Below are positions 1 to 8,079 of a DNA stretch of 64,000 nt, one piece after another. A model generated the notes under the pieces. The model saw only the letters and a program-made list of their open reading frames with translations. It was not told the DNA's origin and did no database searches. This stretch comes from an uncultured Collinsella sp. (GTDB taxonomy: Bacteria > Actinomycetota > Coriobacteriia > Coriobacteriales > Coriobacteriaceae): NCBI GenBank assembly GCA_900767675.1, contig CAAFZX010000035.1, positions 7,968-71,967 of the forward strand, read 5' to 3'. Positions within the stretch are counted from its first letter, which is position 1. Each line of letters begins with the position of its first letter. Position numbers and translations under genes: made by a program.

Positions 1-1
1 T

Positions 2-667
2 CCTGCCGTTCGCAACCTTATCGTTGCCGCGCTCGAGGCGCACGGCCTGCGTCATATGGCTGTGGAGACCGCCCATGCCGCCATCGCCGCCGCCTCGTCG
101 CAGGCACCGAGCATTGTGCTGCTCGATCTGGGCCTACCCGATATGGATGGCGTCAAGGTGGTGGAGTCGGTGCGCGCATGGTCGGGCATGCCGATCATTG
201 TGGTCTCGGCGCGCAGCGAAGACGCGGACAAGATCCGCGCACTCGATGCCGGTGCCGACGACTACCTGACCAAGCCGTTTTCGGTCGAAGAGCTGCTCGC
301 GCGCATTCGCACGACGCTCAGGCGCCTTTCGTATGCGCAAACGGGCGGTGTTGCCTCCGAGGGCTCGTTCGATACCGGTGAGCTGCATATCGATTTTGAC
401 GCCGGCATCGCCACGATGGATGGCGAGGAGCTGCACCTGACGCCGATCGAGTACAAGTTGCTCTGCTTGCTGGCACACAACGCCGACAAGGTGCTGACGC
501 ACCAGTTTATATTGCACGAGATTTGGGGTACGGCGACCAAGAGCGATCTGGCGAGCCTGCGCGTCTTTATGGGCACGTTGCGTAAGAAGATCGAGTCCGA
601 CCCCGCGCATCCGCGCTATATCCAAACGCACGTAGGCATTGGCTACCGCCTAGTCATCCAAGGCTAG
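2..667 (+). CDS. kdpE: KdpE-type response regulator (5' end outside the window)
   Basis: This is an OmpR/PhoB-type response regulator that in its family activates the kdpFABC potassium-uptake operon after phosphorylation by KdpD. The reading frame is already open at base 2, so the true start and the first acidic pocket residues lie outside the window. The receiver domain shows the phospho-acceptor Asp in LLDLGLPDMDG and the conserved Lys in LTKPF. The winged-helix effector domain follows, with the typical LTPIEYKLLCLL segment and an end at GIGYRLVIQG. The KdpE assignment rests on overall resemblance (LLDLGLPDMDGVKV, RYIQTHVGIGYR). The partner kinase and pump genes would be upstream and are not visible, so another OmpR-family member cannot be excluded. 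Confidence 0.8.
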   Translation, partial: PAVRNLIVAALEAHGLRHMAVETAHAAIAAASSQAPSIVLLDLGLPDMDGVKVVESVRAWSGMPIIVVSARSEDADKIRALDAGADDYLTKPFSVEELLARIRTTLRRLSYAQTGGVASEGSFDTGELHIDFDAGIATMDGEELHLTPIEYKLLCLLAHNADKVLTHQFILHEIWGTATKSDLASLRVFMGTLRKKIESDPAHPRYIQTHVGIGYRLVIQG

Positions 668-691
668 ATCGCCAACCACCATCCCAATATG

Positions 692-758
692 AGTTGCGGT
701 GAAATAGTTCCTGTTTAGTCCTTTACCAGGCATTTTTAGGAACTATTCCACCGCAACT
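692..758. repeat. Long imperfect hairpin between converging genes
   Basis: Two 21-base arms (692-712 and 738-758) are complementary at 20 of 21 positions and enclose a 25-base loop. The hairpin sits between the converging stops of kdpE and rlmKL, ending 3 bases from the rlmKL stop, so it may serve as a bidirectional terminator. The arms are longer and more AT-rich than a usual intrinsic terminator, which suggests a dispersed palindromic element reused as one. Confidence 0.6.
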
Positions 759-761
759 TTG

Positions 762-3329
762 TTATTTGCCCTTGGGCTTGCTGGCGTAGAACTTCTTCTT
801 TTTGGGCTTGCCGGCAGGGGAGGGTTTGCCGGCAAAGTTGGACTTGCCGTTGCCGGCCTGCGCGTGCGCGGGCGCCGCCGCACGAGGCTTGCGGGCTTCG
901 GGGTTGCGCAGCTCCTCGGTTCGCTCTGCAATCTCCTCGGCGCTAAAGCCGACCTCGGCCATGGCGTCCTCGATGGGCAGGCGGCGCACGATATAGCAAT
1001 GGTGCACCTTCTGGTTGCGCGCGAAATCCTCGGGGATGGTCTGCGCCGTAATGTCCTCCAGCACCACGCCCGCACGCGCGAGCTTGCGCGTCTCGGGACG
1101 GAAGCCACGCAGGTTGCAGCTAAAGATGGCGTGGCCGCCCTGTGCGAGCAGGCGCGATACGCCGGCCAAAAGCTCAACATGGTCGCGCTGGACATCCCAG
1201 GTGCGGCGGCCCATCTTGGACGAGTTCGAAAACGTGGGCGGGTCGACAAAGATCAGGTCCCAGCGGTTGCGCGTCTGGCGCTGGTCGCGAATCCAGGCGA
1301 GCACGTCGTCGCGCACAAAATGATGCTGCGGACCAACAAAGCCGTTCTGGCGCATATTGCGCTCGGCCCAATCCAGATAGGTGTTGGAGAGGTCGACCGT
1401 CACGGTCTCCTCGACGCCGCCATCGGCCGCGTAGCAGGTGGCAGTGCCGGTGTAGGCAAACAGGTTGAGGAAGCGGCGCGCCTGCTTGGCGTGCTCGCGC
1501 ACCAGGTTGCGGGTGACGCGGTGGTCCAAGAAGATGCCGACGTCCAGGTAGTCGTCAAAGTTGACGGCAAAGGTGAGGCCGCCCTCTTCGATGAGCGGCA
1601 GGCGACGACGCGCGATATTGGCGCGCTCACCCGAGCCGCCCTTGCCGGCGCCCTGCTTGCCGTACTGCGAGCCGCCGCGCGAACGCATGCGGGCCTTGGC
1701 GTGCACATGCTCGGCGGGAACATCTAGGATGCGCGGCGCGATGGCCAGAATGTCGAGCATACGGGCCTGGGCCAGTGCGGGGTCGATGGTCTTGGGCGCG
1801 GCGTATTCGGCGATGACGAGCCAGCGGCCCGGCGTCTGCGGGCAACCCTCGTACAGGTCGATAGCGGCGGAGTAGTCGGGCAGGTCGGCATCGTAGACGC
1901 GGTAGCAGCTCACGCCCTCGCGCCTGGCCCACTTGCGGCGCAGACGGGCATTCTTGCGCAGGCGGTTGGCGAACTGCTCGGACTCGGGGATGAGCACGGG
2001 CAGCGGCTTGCCGTCGCCCAGGTCGAGCATGGCGGCAGGCTCGGGCATGGCGGAAGCGGCGGCTTCATCGTTGACTTCGTTGGCATCCGCAGCCTCGGCC
2101 TCGGCATCCGCACTGGTCGCAGCCTCAAACGCTGCGGCGGCGTGGTCGAGCGAAGGCCAGACTTCGACGGTCGCCTCTTCGTTGTTGGGCATGACGGCGA
2201 TCGAGCGCTCGGGCTCGGTGTGGAGCGCGCGGGCCAGCAATCCGTCGCGGGTGAGCGCGGCGACCGGCGCCGCGGCAAGCTCGGGCGCGCGGCGCAGCTC
2301 GCCGACCAGCGTCATGGTGTCATGCATGAGCGAAAGCGGTGTCTCGTTCGTATCCGCGACCACGGCGGCGCCGGCGACAGCGCCCGCGTGGTCCAGTACG
2401 GTGGCGGACTTGGCGGCGCAAAAATCGACAAAGCGCTTGTAGCCGGCACATTTAACCATGCGCTCAGCGGTCTTGCGGGCGGCGGGGTCAACATCCACGG
2501 CCACGATGCGCGCCTGGCGCTCGCGCGCTGCCGCCTCGCGCCCGCGCGCCTCGGCAAGCAGCTGCTCCCACAGGGCGGCATCGTGCAGCTGCCAGCCCTC
2601 AAAGCCCCAGCGCTCGCGTGCGACGCCCGGGGCGCGGTCGGTCAGAATGTTCACGGCCTCCAGCAGCAGACCGCCGCCGGCGCACGAGGCATCGATCAGC
2701 GTGGGAAGGGCTTCGTTCTCGTAATCGTCGGCCGTCAGCTCGCGCTCGCATAGTGCGGTCCAGCCGACCTGCGCCAGCACCAGGGCGGCGTAGTCGGGGC
2801 GCAACACGTGTGCGCCCTCGCCGGCACGAGTCGCAGCGGGCGGCAGGCGTTTGAACAGCGGGTCGCCCGAAAGGTCTAGGCTTATGCTCGCGCGGCGCTG
2901 GCGCAGCGAAAGCAGTAGGTGAACATCGGGGTCGGCGGCATCGACATCGGCGCGACGGCCCGTGGTCTCGGCCAGACGGTCGCACAGCGCGTCCTTGGCG
3001 CGCAGGGCCGAGAAGCGCGTGTTGCGCAGCTGCTCGGTCACGCCGCGGGCGGTGATGGCGATGGTGGCGCCGGGGCGGATGATGGTCTCCCAGGCGATGT
3101 CGTAAACGCTGTCGTACAGCTCGTCGGCATCCTGCGCCTCAAAGCGCCCGAGTACCACGAACACGCGGCTCGCCAGGCGCGACCACAGGCAGGCGCGGTA
3201 GCCTTCTTCGAGCTCGCCCTCAAACGTAGCGCGGCCTTTCAGACGGCGGACATGCGAAAGCCCGAGGCGTTTAAGCTCATCGGCGAGTGCGGACTCAAAG
3301 CCCTCGGGGCAGCTTGTGTAAAATTCCAT
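762..3329 (-). CDS. rlmKL: RlmKL-type 23S rRNA guanine methyltransferase, RlmL half degenerate
   Basis: Family members methylate 23S rRNA at G2445 (N2, RlmL half) and G2069 (N7, RlmK half). The protein has 855 residues against about 700 in E. coli. A THUMP-like N-terminal part (about 50-155) is followed by the RlmL methyltransferase, recognisable from DRAPGVARERWGFEGW. Its SAM motif, normally DPMCGSGT, reads DASCAGGG (213-220), and the catalytic NPPYGER reads ADTNETPL (about 326-332), so this half is probably inactive. An Ala/Glu/Asp-rich linker follows. The RlmK half keeps FLNLFAYTGTATCYAA and DPPTFSNSSKM (from about residue 695). The C-terminus is a Lys/Pro-rich basic tail, plausibly binding RNA. 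It is transcribed alone and divergently from the HAD gene. Confidence 0.87.
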   Translation of the reverse strand: MEFYTSCPEGFESALADELKRLGLSHVRRLKGRATFEGELEEGYRACLWSRLASRVFVVLGRFEAQDADELYDSVYDIAWETIIRPGATIAITARGVTEQLRNTRFSALRAKDALCDRLAETTGRRADVDAADPDVHLLLSLRQRRASISLDLSGDPLFKRLPPAATRAGEGAHVLRPDYAALVLAQVGWTALCERELTADDYENEALPTLIDASCAGGGLLLEAVNILTDRAPGVARERWGFEGWQLHDAALWEQLLAEARGREAAARERQARIVAVDVDPAARKTAERMVKCAGYKRFVDFCAAKSATVLDHAGAVAGAAVVADTNETPLSLMHDTMTLVGELRRAPELAAAPVAALTRDGLLARALHTEPERSIAVMPNNEEATVEVWPSLDHAAAAFEAATSADAEAEAADANEVNDEAAASAMPEPAAMLDLGDGKPLPVLIPESEQFANRLRKNARLRRKWARREGVSCYRVYDADLPDYSAAIDLYEGCPQTPGRWLVIAEYAAPKTIDPALAQARMLDILAIAPRILDVPAEHVHAKARMRSRGGSQYGKQGAGKGGSGERANIARRRLPLIEEGGLTFAVNFDDYLDVGIFLDHRVTRNLVREHAKQARRFLNLFAYTGTATCYAADGGVEETVTVDLSNTYLDWAERNMRQNGFVGPQHHFVRDDVLAWIRDQRQTRNRWDLIFVDPPTFSNSSKMGRRTWDVQRDHVELLAGVSRLLAQGGHAIFSCNLRGFRPETRKLARAGVVLEDITAQTIPEDFARNQKVHHCYIVRRLPIEDAMAEVGFSAEEIAERTEELRNPEARKPRAAAPAHAQAGNGKSNFAGKPSPAGKPKKKKFYASKPKGK

Positions 3330-3404
3330 GGGTGACCTCTCTGGTTGCGTCGCTCCATTATATGATGGATGCTTCGTTTGCCCTTATCCTCGAAAGGAAC
3401 CCAT

Positions 3405-4232
3405 ATGATTGATGCGTGCTCCGATTCCGCTGTGCTCTTTTTTGACGTGGACGGCACGCTGACGTCGTTCGATCCCGACGATATGACCGATAAGGACTTC
3501 AATGCAATCCATCCGTCGAAGGCCGTTGTCGATGCATTTGGTCGCCTGCGCAATGCGGGTCACCAGGCATTTATCTGCACGGGTCGCCCCTTGTGGCTGA
3601 TTGCCGATGGCCTGCGCGCGCTGAACCCGGCGGGTATCGTTGCCATGGCGGGCGCCACGCTCGAGGTCGAGGGCCGCGTGGTGCATGAGGAGTGCTTTGA
3701 CGAAGACATTGTTGAGGAGCTCGCGCGTCGCATTACTGTGGCGGGCGGCGAGGCGTTGTTCGAGACGAACGGTGTCACCTATTCACTTGAGCCAGTTGGT
3801 GTCGAACAGTCATTTCTGCTAGGCGCCGGCGTGGTGCATGGCGTTGATCAGATGCGCGTCGATGGGCATTTGCGCGTAGGCAAGGTGTGCATTAACGCGT
3901 GCGACCTGGCTCGCGTAGCCAACGATGACGGCTTTATCGATCGCGAGTTTGAGCTGTGCAACACCGGTGGTCAGAATCGCGAGCTGAGCCCCAGGGGCAT
4001 CGACAAGGGCGTGGGCGTGGCGCGAGCGCTGGCGCATCTGGGCCGCGAGGGAAATGCGCGCACCTTTGGCTTTGGCGATTCCGGCAACGATCTGGGTATG
4101 CTCGCCGCTGTCGAGACGGCCGTGGCCATGGGCAACGCCATGCCCGAGGTCAAAGCGGTCGCCGACTACGTGACCGACGACGTCGCACACGACGGCACCG
4201 TCACAGCGATGCAACATTTCGGCCTCATCTAA
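3405..4232 (+). CDS. Cof-type HAD-superfamily phosphatase
   Basis: This is a 275-residue haloacid-dehalogenase hydrolase of the Cof/YbiV type, cytosolic enzymes that dephosphorylate sugar phosphates or FMN-like substrates. Motif I is FFDVDGTLT with the nucleophilic Asp at residue 14 or so, motif II is CTGRP, and the C-terminal motif IV is FGDSGNDLGML, with a C2-type cap between. An AAAGGAA ribosome binding site at 3393-3399 favours the ATG at 3405 over an in-frame ATG at 3369 that would place the site inside the gene. It stands alone, divergent from rlmKL with 75 bp between them. The substrate cannot be read from sequence. Confidence 0.85.
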   Translation: MIDACSDSAVLFFDVDGTLTSFDPDDMTDKDFNAIHPSKAVVDAFGRLRNAGHQAFICTGRPLWLIADGLRALNPAGIVAMAGATLEVEGRVVHEECFDEDIVEELARRITVAGGEALFETNGVTYSLEPVGVEQSFLLGAGVVHGVDQMRVDGHLRVGKVCINACDLARVANDDGFIDREFELCNTGGQNRELSPRGIDKGVGVARALAHLGREGNARTFGFGDSGNDLGMLAAVETAVAMGNAMPEVKAVADYVTDDVAHDGTVTAMQHFGLI

Positions 4233-4314
4233 TGAATCTCGCCTTCTGACGTTTGCTCAAACTGCGACTCTTTGCTTTTGCATGCTCAATCGATTTATCA
4301 ATCCAAACACTGAG

Positions 4315-4330
4315 GTGTTTATACCGTTCG
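4315..4330 (+). other. Small hairpin in the transaldolase leader
   Basis: AAACAC-TGAG-GTGTTT forms a 6-bp stem about 95 bases upstream of the transaldolase start. Its flank resembles the sequence before the phosphohexomutase gene near 62290 (ATCCAAACACTG then AGGTGT). The function is unknown and the match could be chance. The rest of the 193-bp gap before transaldolase shows no other clear signal. Confidence 0.3.
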
Positions 4331-4425
4331 CCGAGAAGATGAAAACCCGCAGCTCACGCCTTGATAAACGTAGGTAAAGTGTTTAGCAGTTTATCGCCCA
4401 TGTGCAAGCGAAAGGAATCAGGCAG

Positions 4426-5130
4426 ATGGCAATCAAGGTGTTCGCTGACGGTGCAAACCTCGAGGGCATGCTCGACATGTACGAGAACGGCAACGTTCAG
4501 GGTTTCACGACCAACCCGTCCCTTATGAAGAAGGGCGGCGTGACGGATTACCGCGCGTTTGCCAAGGAGGTCCTGGCCCACATCACCGATGTATCCGTGT
4601 CGTTTGAGGTCTTTGCCGACGACGTCGAGACCATGGAGGTCGAGGCCCGCGAGATCGCTACCTGGGCCGAGAACGTCTACGTCAAGATTCCGTGCGTGAC
4701 CACCAAGGGCGAGTCCACCGCCAAGCTAGTGCGCAAGCTTTCCGCCGACGGCATCAAGGTCAACGTCACCACCATCTTTACGCCTACGCAGGTCGACGAG
4801 ATGGTCGAGGCCGTTGATGCCGAGACGCCGTCCATCATCTCGCTCTTTGCCGGCCGTATCGCTGACACCGGCGTCGATCCCATTCCGTTTATGACGGAGT
4901 CGGTCAAGAAGGCCGCCGCCAAGCCCAACTGCGAGGTCCTGTGGGCGTCCACGCGTGAGCTTATCAATATTTACCAGGCGGAAGGATGCGGTTGCCAGAT
5001 CATCACGGTGCCCAACAGCATCCTGGCCAAGCGTAAGAACATCGGCCGTGACCCGTACGAGGTTTCGCTCGACACCGTGCGCGGTTTTGCCAAGGATATC
5101 GCCGCTTTGGGCTTCCATATCCTGCCGTAA
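4426..5130 (+). CDS. Transaldolase / fructose-6-phosphate aldolase family (TalC-like)
   Basis: This 234-residue protein belongs to the short transaldolase family that includes TalC and fructose-6-phosphate aldolase, cytosolic class I aldolases of the non-oxidative pentose phosphate pathway. The Schiff-base Lys is K87 in VYVKIPCVTTKGE. Other family blocks are GFTTNPSLMKKGG, VTTIFTPTQ and SLFAGRIADTG. Its length fits the small subgroup (about 215-235 residues). The start is the ATG preceded by AAAGGA at 4411-4416; an upstream in-frame ATG at 4402 lacks a site. It is monocistronic and followed by a strong hairpin. Whether the enzyme transfers dihydroxyacetone (transaldolase) or performs free aldol cleavage cannot be decided here. 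Confidence 0.88.
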   Translation: MAIKVFADGANLEGMLDMYENGNVQGFTTNPSLMKKGGVTDYRAFAKEVLAHITDVSVSFEVFADDVETMEVEAREIATWAENVYVKIPCVTTKGESTAKLVRKLSADGIKVNVTTIFTPTQVDEMVEAVDAETPSIISLFAGRIADTGVDPIPFMTESVKKAAAKPNCEVLWASTRELINIYQAEGCGCQIITVPNSILAKRKNIGRDPYEVSLDTVRGFAKDIAALGFHILP

Positions 5131-5284
5131 CGCGAACGCTGGCTACATCGCGGGTTGTTCGCCCCGGCCTTTCCTTTCCCTATCGCTCACGCGCTTCGCG
5201 AGGGTCGCGCTAGGCAAAGGAAAGGCCGGGGCTGCCGACACGAACTTGCCGGTAGGTTGGTGATAGGCTTCCATATCCTGCCGT
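5110..5284. repeat. 19-bp direct repeat of the transaldolase 3' end flanking a hairpin
   Basis: The last codons of transaldolase, GGCTTCCATATCCTGCCGT at 5110-5128, are repeated exactly at 5266-5284, beyond the terminator hairpin. The duplication brackets 137 bp. This is the footprint expected from a past tandem duplication or from an insertion that duplicated its target, although 19 bp is long for a target-site duplication. Confidence 0.7.
5161..5232 (+). terminator. Long GC-rich hairpin after transaldolase
   Basis: Perfect 17-bp arms, GCCCCGGCCTTTCCTTT at 5161-5177 and its complement at 5216-5232, enclose a 38-base loop that itself contains a GCGC-TTC-GCG-like hairpin. The position 30 bp after the transaldolase stop fits a terminator, but no U-tract follows, so termination is inferred. 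Confidence 0.55.
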
Positions 5285-5310
5285 GGACAAAGGTACCCCC
5301 GCCTGCGCCG

Positions 5311-5478
5311 TGCAAAATTGAGAGTATTCAGCAAGGTAAAGGCTTTTACCAGCTGGGTGAAGCATGGAACAGCCCCCGTTTTGGCTTTGATGACGCTAAA
5401 ACGTGGGCTGTTTCTTGCTTTTTCGTCTCTGAGGGGCATCCGGAACGGTGGAATTTGCAGAATACTCGCGATTTTGCA
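5311..5478. mobile_element. MITE-like element with nested inverted repeats
   Basis: The outer arms 5311-5333 and 5456-5478 match at 20 of 23 positions after reverse complementing (TGCAAAATTGAGAGTATTCA against TGCAAAATCGCGAGTATTCT). The inner arms 5369-5385 and 5395-5411 match at 15 of 17 (ACAGCCCCCGTTTTGGC against ACAGCCCACGTTTTAGC). The pairing continues weakly outwards through the flanking C/G-rich runs. There is no credible gene inside. The arrangement resembles a miniature inverted-repeat element in the convergent gap between transaldolase and tex. Confidence 0.5.
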
Positions 5479-5510
5479 CGTCGCGAGAGGGGGGACCCTT
5501 GCTTGGCGGT

Positions 5511-7658
5511 TTACTTCCCCTGCACCATGGTGAGGGAGATCTTCTTGCGGTCGCGATCGACCTTTTCAACCCACACCTTGACCGTGTCACCGACGCGCAC
5601 CACGTCGCTGGGGTGCTTGACGAAGCGGTTGGCCAGCTTGGAGATGTGCACGAGGCCGTCCTGGTGCACGCCCACGTCGACGAAGGCGCCAAAGTCGACG
5701 ACGTTGCGCACCGTGCCCTTGAGTTCCATGCCGGGCTCCAGGTCGTCGATCGAAAGCGCCGAGCGGCTAAAGACTACCTCGGGCGCGTCGTCGCGCGGGT
5801 CGCGACCGGGCTTCTTGAGCTCGTTGACGATGTCGATGAGCGTGAGGGTGCCGCAGTCCAGGTCGCTTGCCAGCGCCGAGATGCTGCCCAAGCGGCGCTC
5901 GATATCGGGCACGCCGCCGCGGCTGAGCTCGCTTGCCGCAACGCCGGCGCGCTCCAGGACGGCCGTGGCCACCTCGTAGCTTTCGGGGTGGACGCTTGTC
6001 GCGTCGAGCGGGTTCTTGCCGCCGCTGATGCGCAGGAAACCTGCGGCGTTGAGGTACGCCTTGGGTCCCAGCTTGGGGACCTTCTTGAGCTGGCGGCGAT
6101 CGGTAAAGGCGCCGTTTTCCTCGCGGTAGGCCACGATGTTTTTGGCTACGCTCGGCGTAATGCCCGACACGTAGCCCAGCAGGCTTGCGCTCGCGGTGTT
6201 GACGTCGACGCCCACACGGTTGACGACGTCTTCCACCACGTGGCCCAGGGTGCGCGAAAGCTCGGCCTGGTCAAGGTCGTGCTGGTACTGGCCAACGCCG
6301 ATGGACTGGGGCGGAATCTTGACGAGCTCTGCCAGCGGGTCTTGCAGACGGCGGCCCAGGCTCATGGCGCCACGTACGGTGACATCCAGATCGGGATACT
6401 CCTGGCTCGCGAGCTCGGAGGCGGAGTACACCGACGCGCCCGCCTCGTTGACGATGGTGTAGCGAAGGCTGGGCGCCTGCTCGGCAATAAACTCCGAGAC
6501 GACTTCCTCGGTCTCGCGGCTGGCGGTGCCGTTGCCGATGACGATGGTGTTGACGCTGTCCTTCTTGACGAGGCGGGCGAGCTCGCGCTTGGTGCCGGCG
6601 ACGTCGTGGCGCGGCTTGGTGGGGTAGACCACGCCGTGGTCGAGTAGCTTGCCGGTCTCGTCCATGACGGCGACCTTGCAGCCGGTACGGTAGCCCGGAT
6701 CGAGCGCGAGCACGCGGGCGCCGCGCACGGGGCGTGCCGAGAGCAGGCCTTCGAGATTCTTGGCAAAGACGTTGATGGCCTCGGTCTGGGCGCGAACGGT
6801 GAGTTTGGCGCGGGCCTCGCGCTCCAGCGAGGGGGCCATGAGGCGCTTGTAACCGTCAGCGATGGCGGCATCAAAGACGGGCGCGAAGACGCCCCGGCGA
6901 CGGGGCCAGCGGCTGCCGAGGCGTGCCGTAGCGGCAGCGCCGTCGACGTTCACGCGCACGCGGAGCTTGCCCTCACGCTCACCGCGGTCGATAGCCAGCA
7001 CACGGTGGTTGGGGATGCGACGCAGCGGCTCATCATAGCTGTAGTACGGCTCGTAGGGAGTCTTCTCGGCGGGGTCGGTGGCCTCGACGACGATGGCGGC
7101 GGTGTTTTGCGTAAAGGCGCGCAGGTCGGCGACGTTCTCGGGGTCCTCGGCCACCGTCTCGGCCACGATGTCGGCGGCGCCGGCGAGCGCCTTTTCGGGC
7201 GTGTCGAAGCCGGCCTCCTCGTTGACGTATGCCGCGGCGGCGTCGAGCGCGCTGCCCTTGGCCGAAGCCTGCATGATGATCATGTTGGCGAGCGGCTCCA
7301 GGCCGGCCTCGCGGGCCTTCTGCGCGCGAGTCATGCGCTTTTTGCGGTAGGGCTTGTAAAGGTCCTCGACGCGCTGGAGCTGTGTGGCCTCGCGAATCTG
7401 CTGCTCGAGTTCGGGCGTGAGTTTGCCCTGGGCGTCGATGAGCAGAATGACGTCCTCTTTACGCTGCTCAAGATTGCGCAGGTATGACAGGCGCTCGTCG
7501 AGGGCGCGCAGGGCGACGTCATCCATGCCGCCCGTGGCCTCCTTGCGGTAGCGCGAGATAAAGGGGATGGTGTTGCCCTCGTCGATGAGCTTGACGGCCG
7601 CCTCGACGTTGGCGGCCTTGAGGTTGAGCTCGCGGGCGAGCTGGGCGATAAGATCCAT
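5511..7658 (-). CDS. tex: Tex-family S1 RNA-binding transcription accessory protein
   Basis: Tex proteins are conserved cytosolic nucleic-acid-binding factors linked to transcription and RNA turnover. The 715-residue product has the full family order: helical N-terminal Tex domain with the signature NTIPFISRYRKEATGGMDD, the YqgF/RNase H-like fold (ARVLALDPGYRTGCKVAVMD), helix-hairpin-helix segments (KNIVAYREENGAFTDR) and a C-terminal S1 domain (GTVRNVVDFGAFVDVG, VHISKLA). The ATG at 7658 has an AAGGAG site just upstream; the frame stays open further upstream into non-conserved sequence. It is monocistronic, converging on transaldolase. Confidence 0.93.
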   Translation of the reverse strand: MDLIAQLARELNLKAANVEAAVKLIDEGNTIPFISRYRKEATGGMDDVALRALDERLSYLRNLEQRKEDVILLIDAQGKLTPELEQQIREATQLQRVEDLYKPYRKKRMTRAQKAREAGLEPLANMIIMQASAKGSALDAAAAYVNEEAGFDTPEKALAGAADIVAETVAEDPENVADLRAFTQNTAAIVVEATDPAEKTPYEPYYSYDEPLRRIPNHRVLAIDRGEREGKLRVRVNVDGAAATARLGSRWPRRRGVFAPVFDAAIADGYKRLMAPSLEREARAKLTVRAQTEAINVFAKNLEGLLSARPVRGARVLALDPGYRTGCKVAVMDETGKLLDHGVVYPTKPRHDVAGTKRELARLVKKDSVNTIVIGNGTASRETEEVVSEFIAEQAPSLRYTIVNEAGASVYSASELASQEYPDLDVTVRGAMSLGRRLQDPLAELVKIPPQSIGVGQYQHDLDQAELSRTLGHVVEDVVNRVGVDVNTASASLLGYVSGITPSVAKNIVAYREENGAFTDRRQLKKVPKLGPKAYLNAAGFLRISGGKNPLDATSVHPESYEVATAVLERAGVAASELSRGGVPDIERRLGSISALASDLDCGTLTLIDIVNELKKPGRDPRDDAPEVVFSRSALSIDDLEPGMELKGTVRNVVDFGAFVDVGVHQDGLVHISKLANRFVKHPSDVVRVGDTVKVWVEKVDRDRKKISLTMVQGK

Positions 7659-7750
7659 GGGACTCCTTGCGTTTAAGGTGCGTTTGCAGCACAGAGCTAC
7701 CAAGGATACCACCTGCCACTTCGCCCAAAAAAGACTGTTTTGGCGCGGAA

Positions 7751-7907
7751 CCACGAAAGCGGCCTATCTACTACGTTTGAACCGTGTGGGCCGACCGTCC
7801 CCCGGTTTTCCGAAAATGCGCAACCCGTCTACCTGCGGTTTTTATTTCGCGAAATTCGGTATGGTTGAGGGTGATTGGTTAAACGTAGTAGATAGGCACA
7901 TTTCGTG
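7751..7907. mobile_element. MITE-like inverted-repeat element, copy 1
   Basis: The terminal arms share GCCTATCTACTACGTTTGA (7762-7780) and the reverse complement at 7879-7897 (18 of 19), extending outwards through CCACGAAA on both sides. The internal part contains TCTACCTGCGGTTTT and a GAAATTCG-TATGGTTG stretch, both shared with the copy at 17165-17316. There is no open frame of note. The two related copies in unlinked intergenic gaps indicate a dispersed, non-autonomous element. Confidence 0.65.
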
Positions 7908-7976
7908 GCGAACGAATCAAGCTAAGGTGCAAAAAGGCGCCCCGTCTCAGAAAAATCATTGGAAACGTAGCAAAAT

Positions 7977-8006
7977 GCCCCGCGGGCAGGAGGCTGCTCG
8001 CGGGGC
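7977..8006 (-). terminator. Terminator for the Gfo/Idh-MFS-SDR operon
   Basis: A 13-bp GC-rich stem (GCCCCGCGGGCAG against CTGCTCGCGGGGC, one mismatch) is followed on the minus strand by ATTTTGC. It lies 74 bases past the stop of the oxidoreductase gene. Confidence 0.7.
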
Positions 8007-8079
8007 GAAGAAGAGGGGCTTATTTGTGGCGGACCGAGGGGCTCGGCATGGGGTTTCTGCCGCGGTCGCTCTTAAGGCA

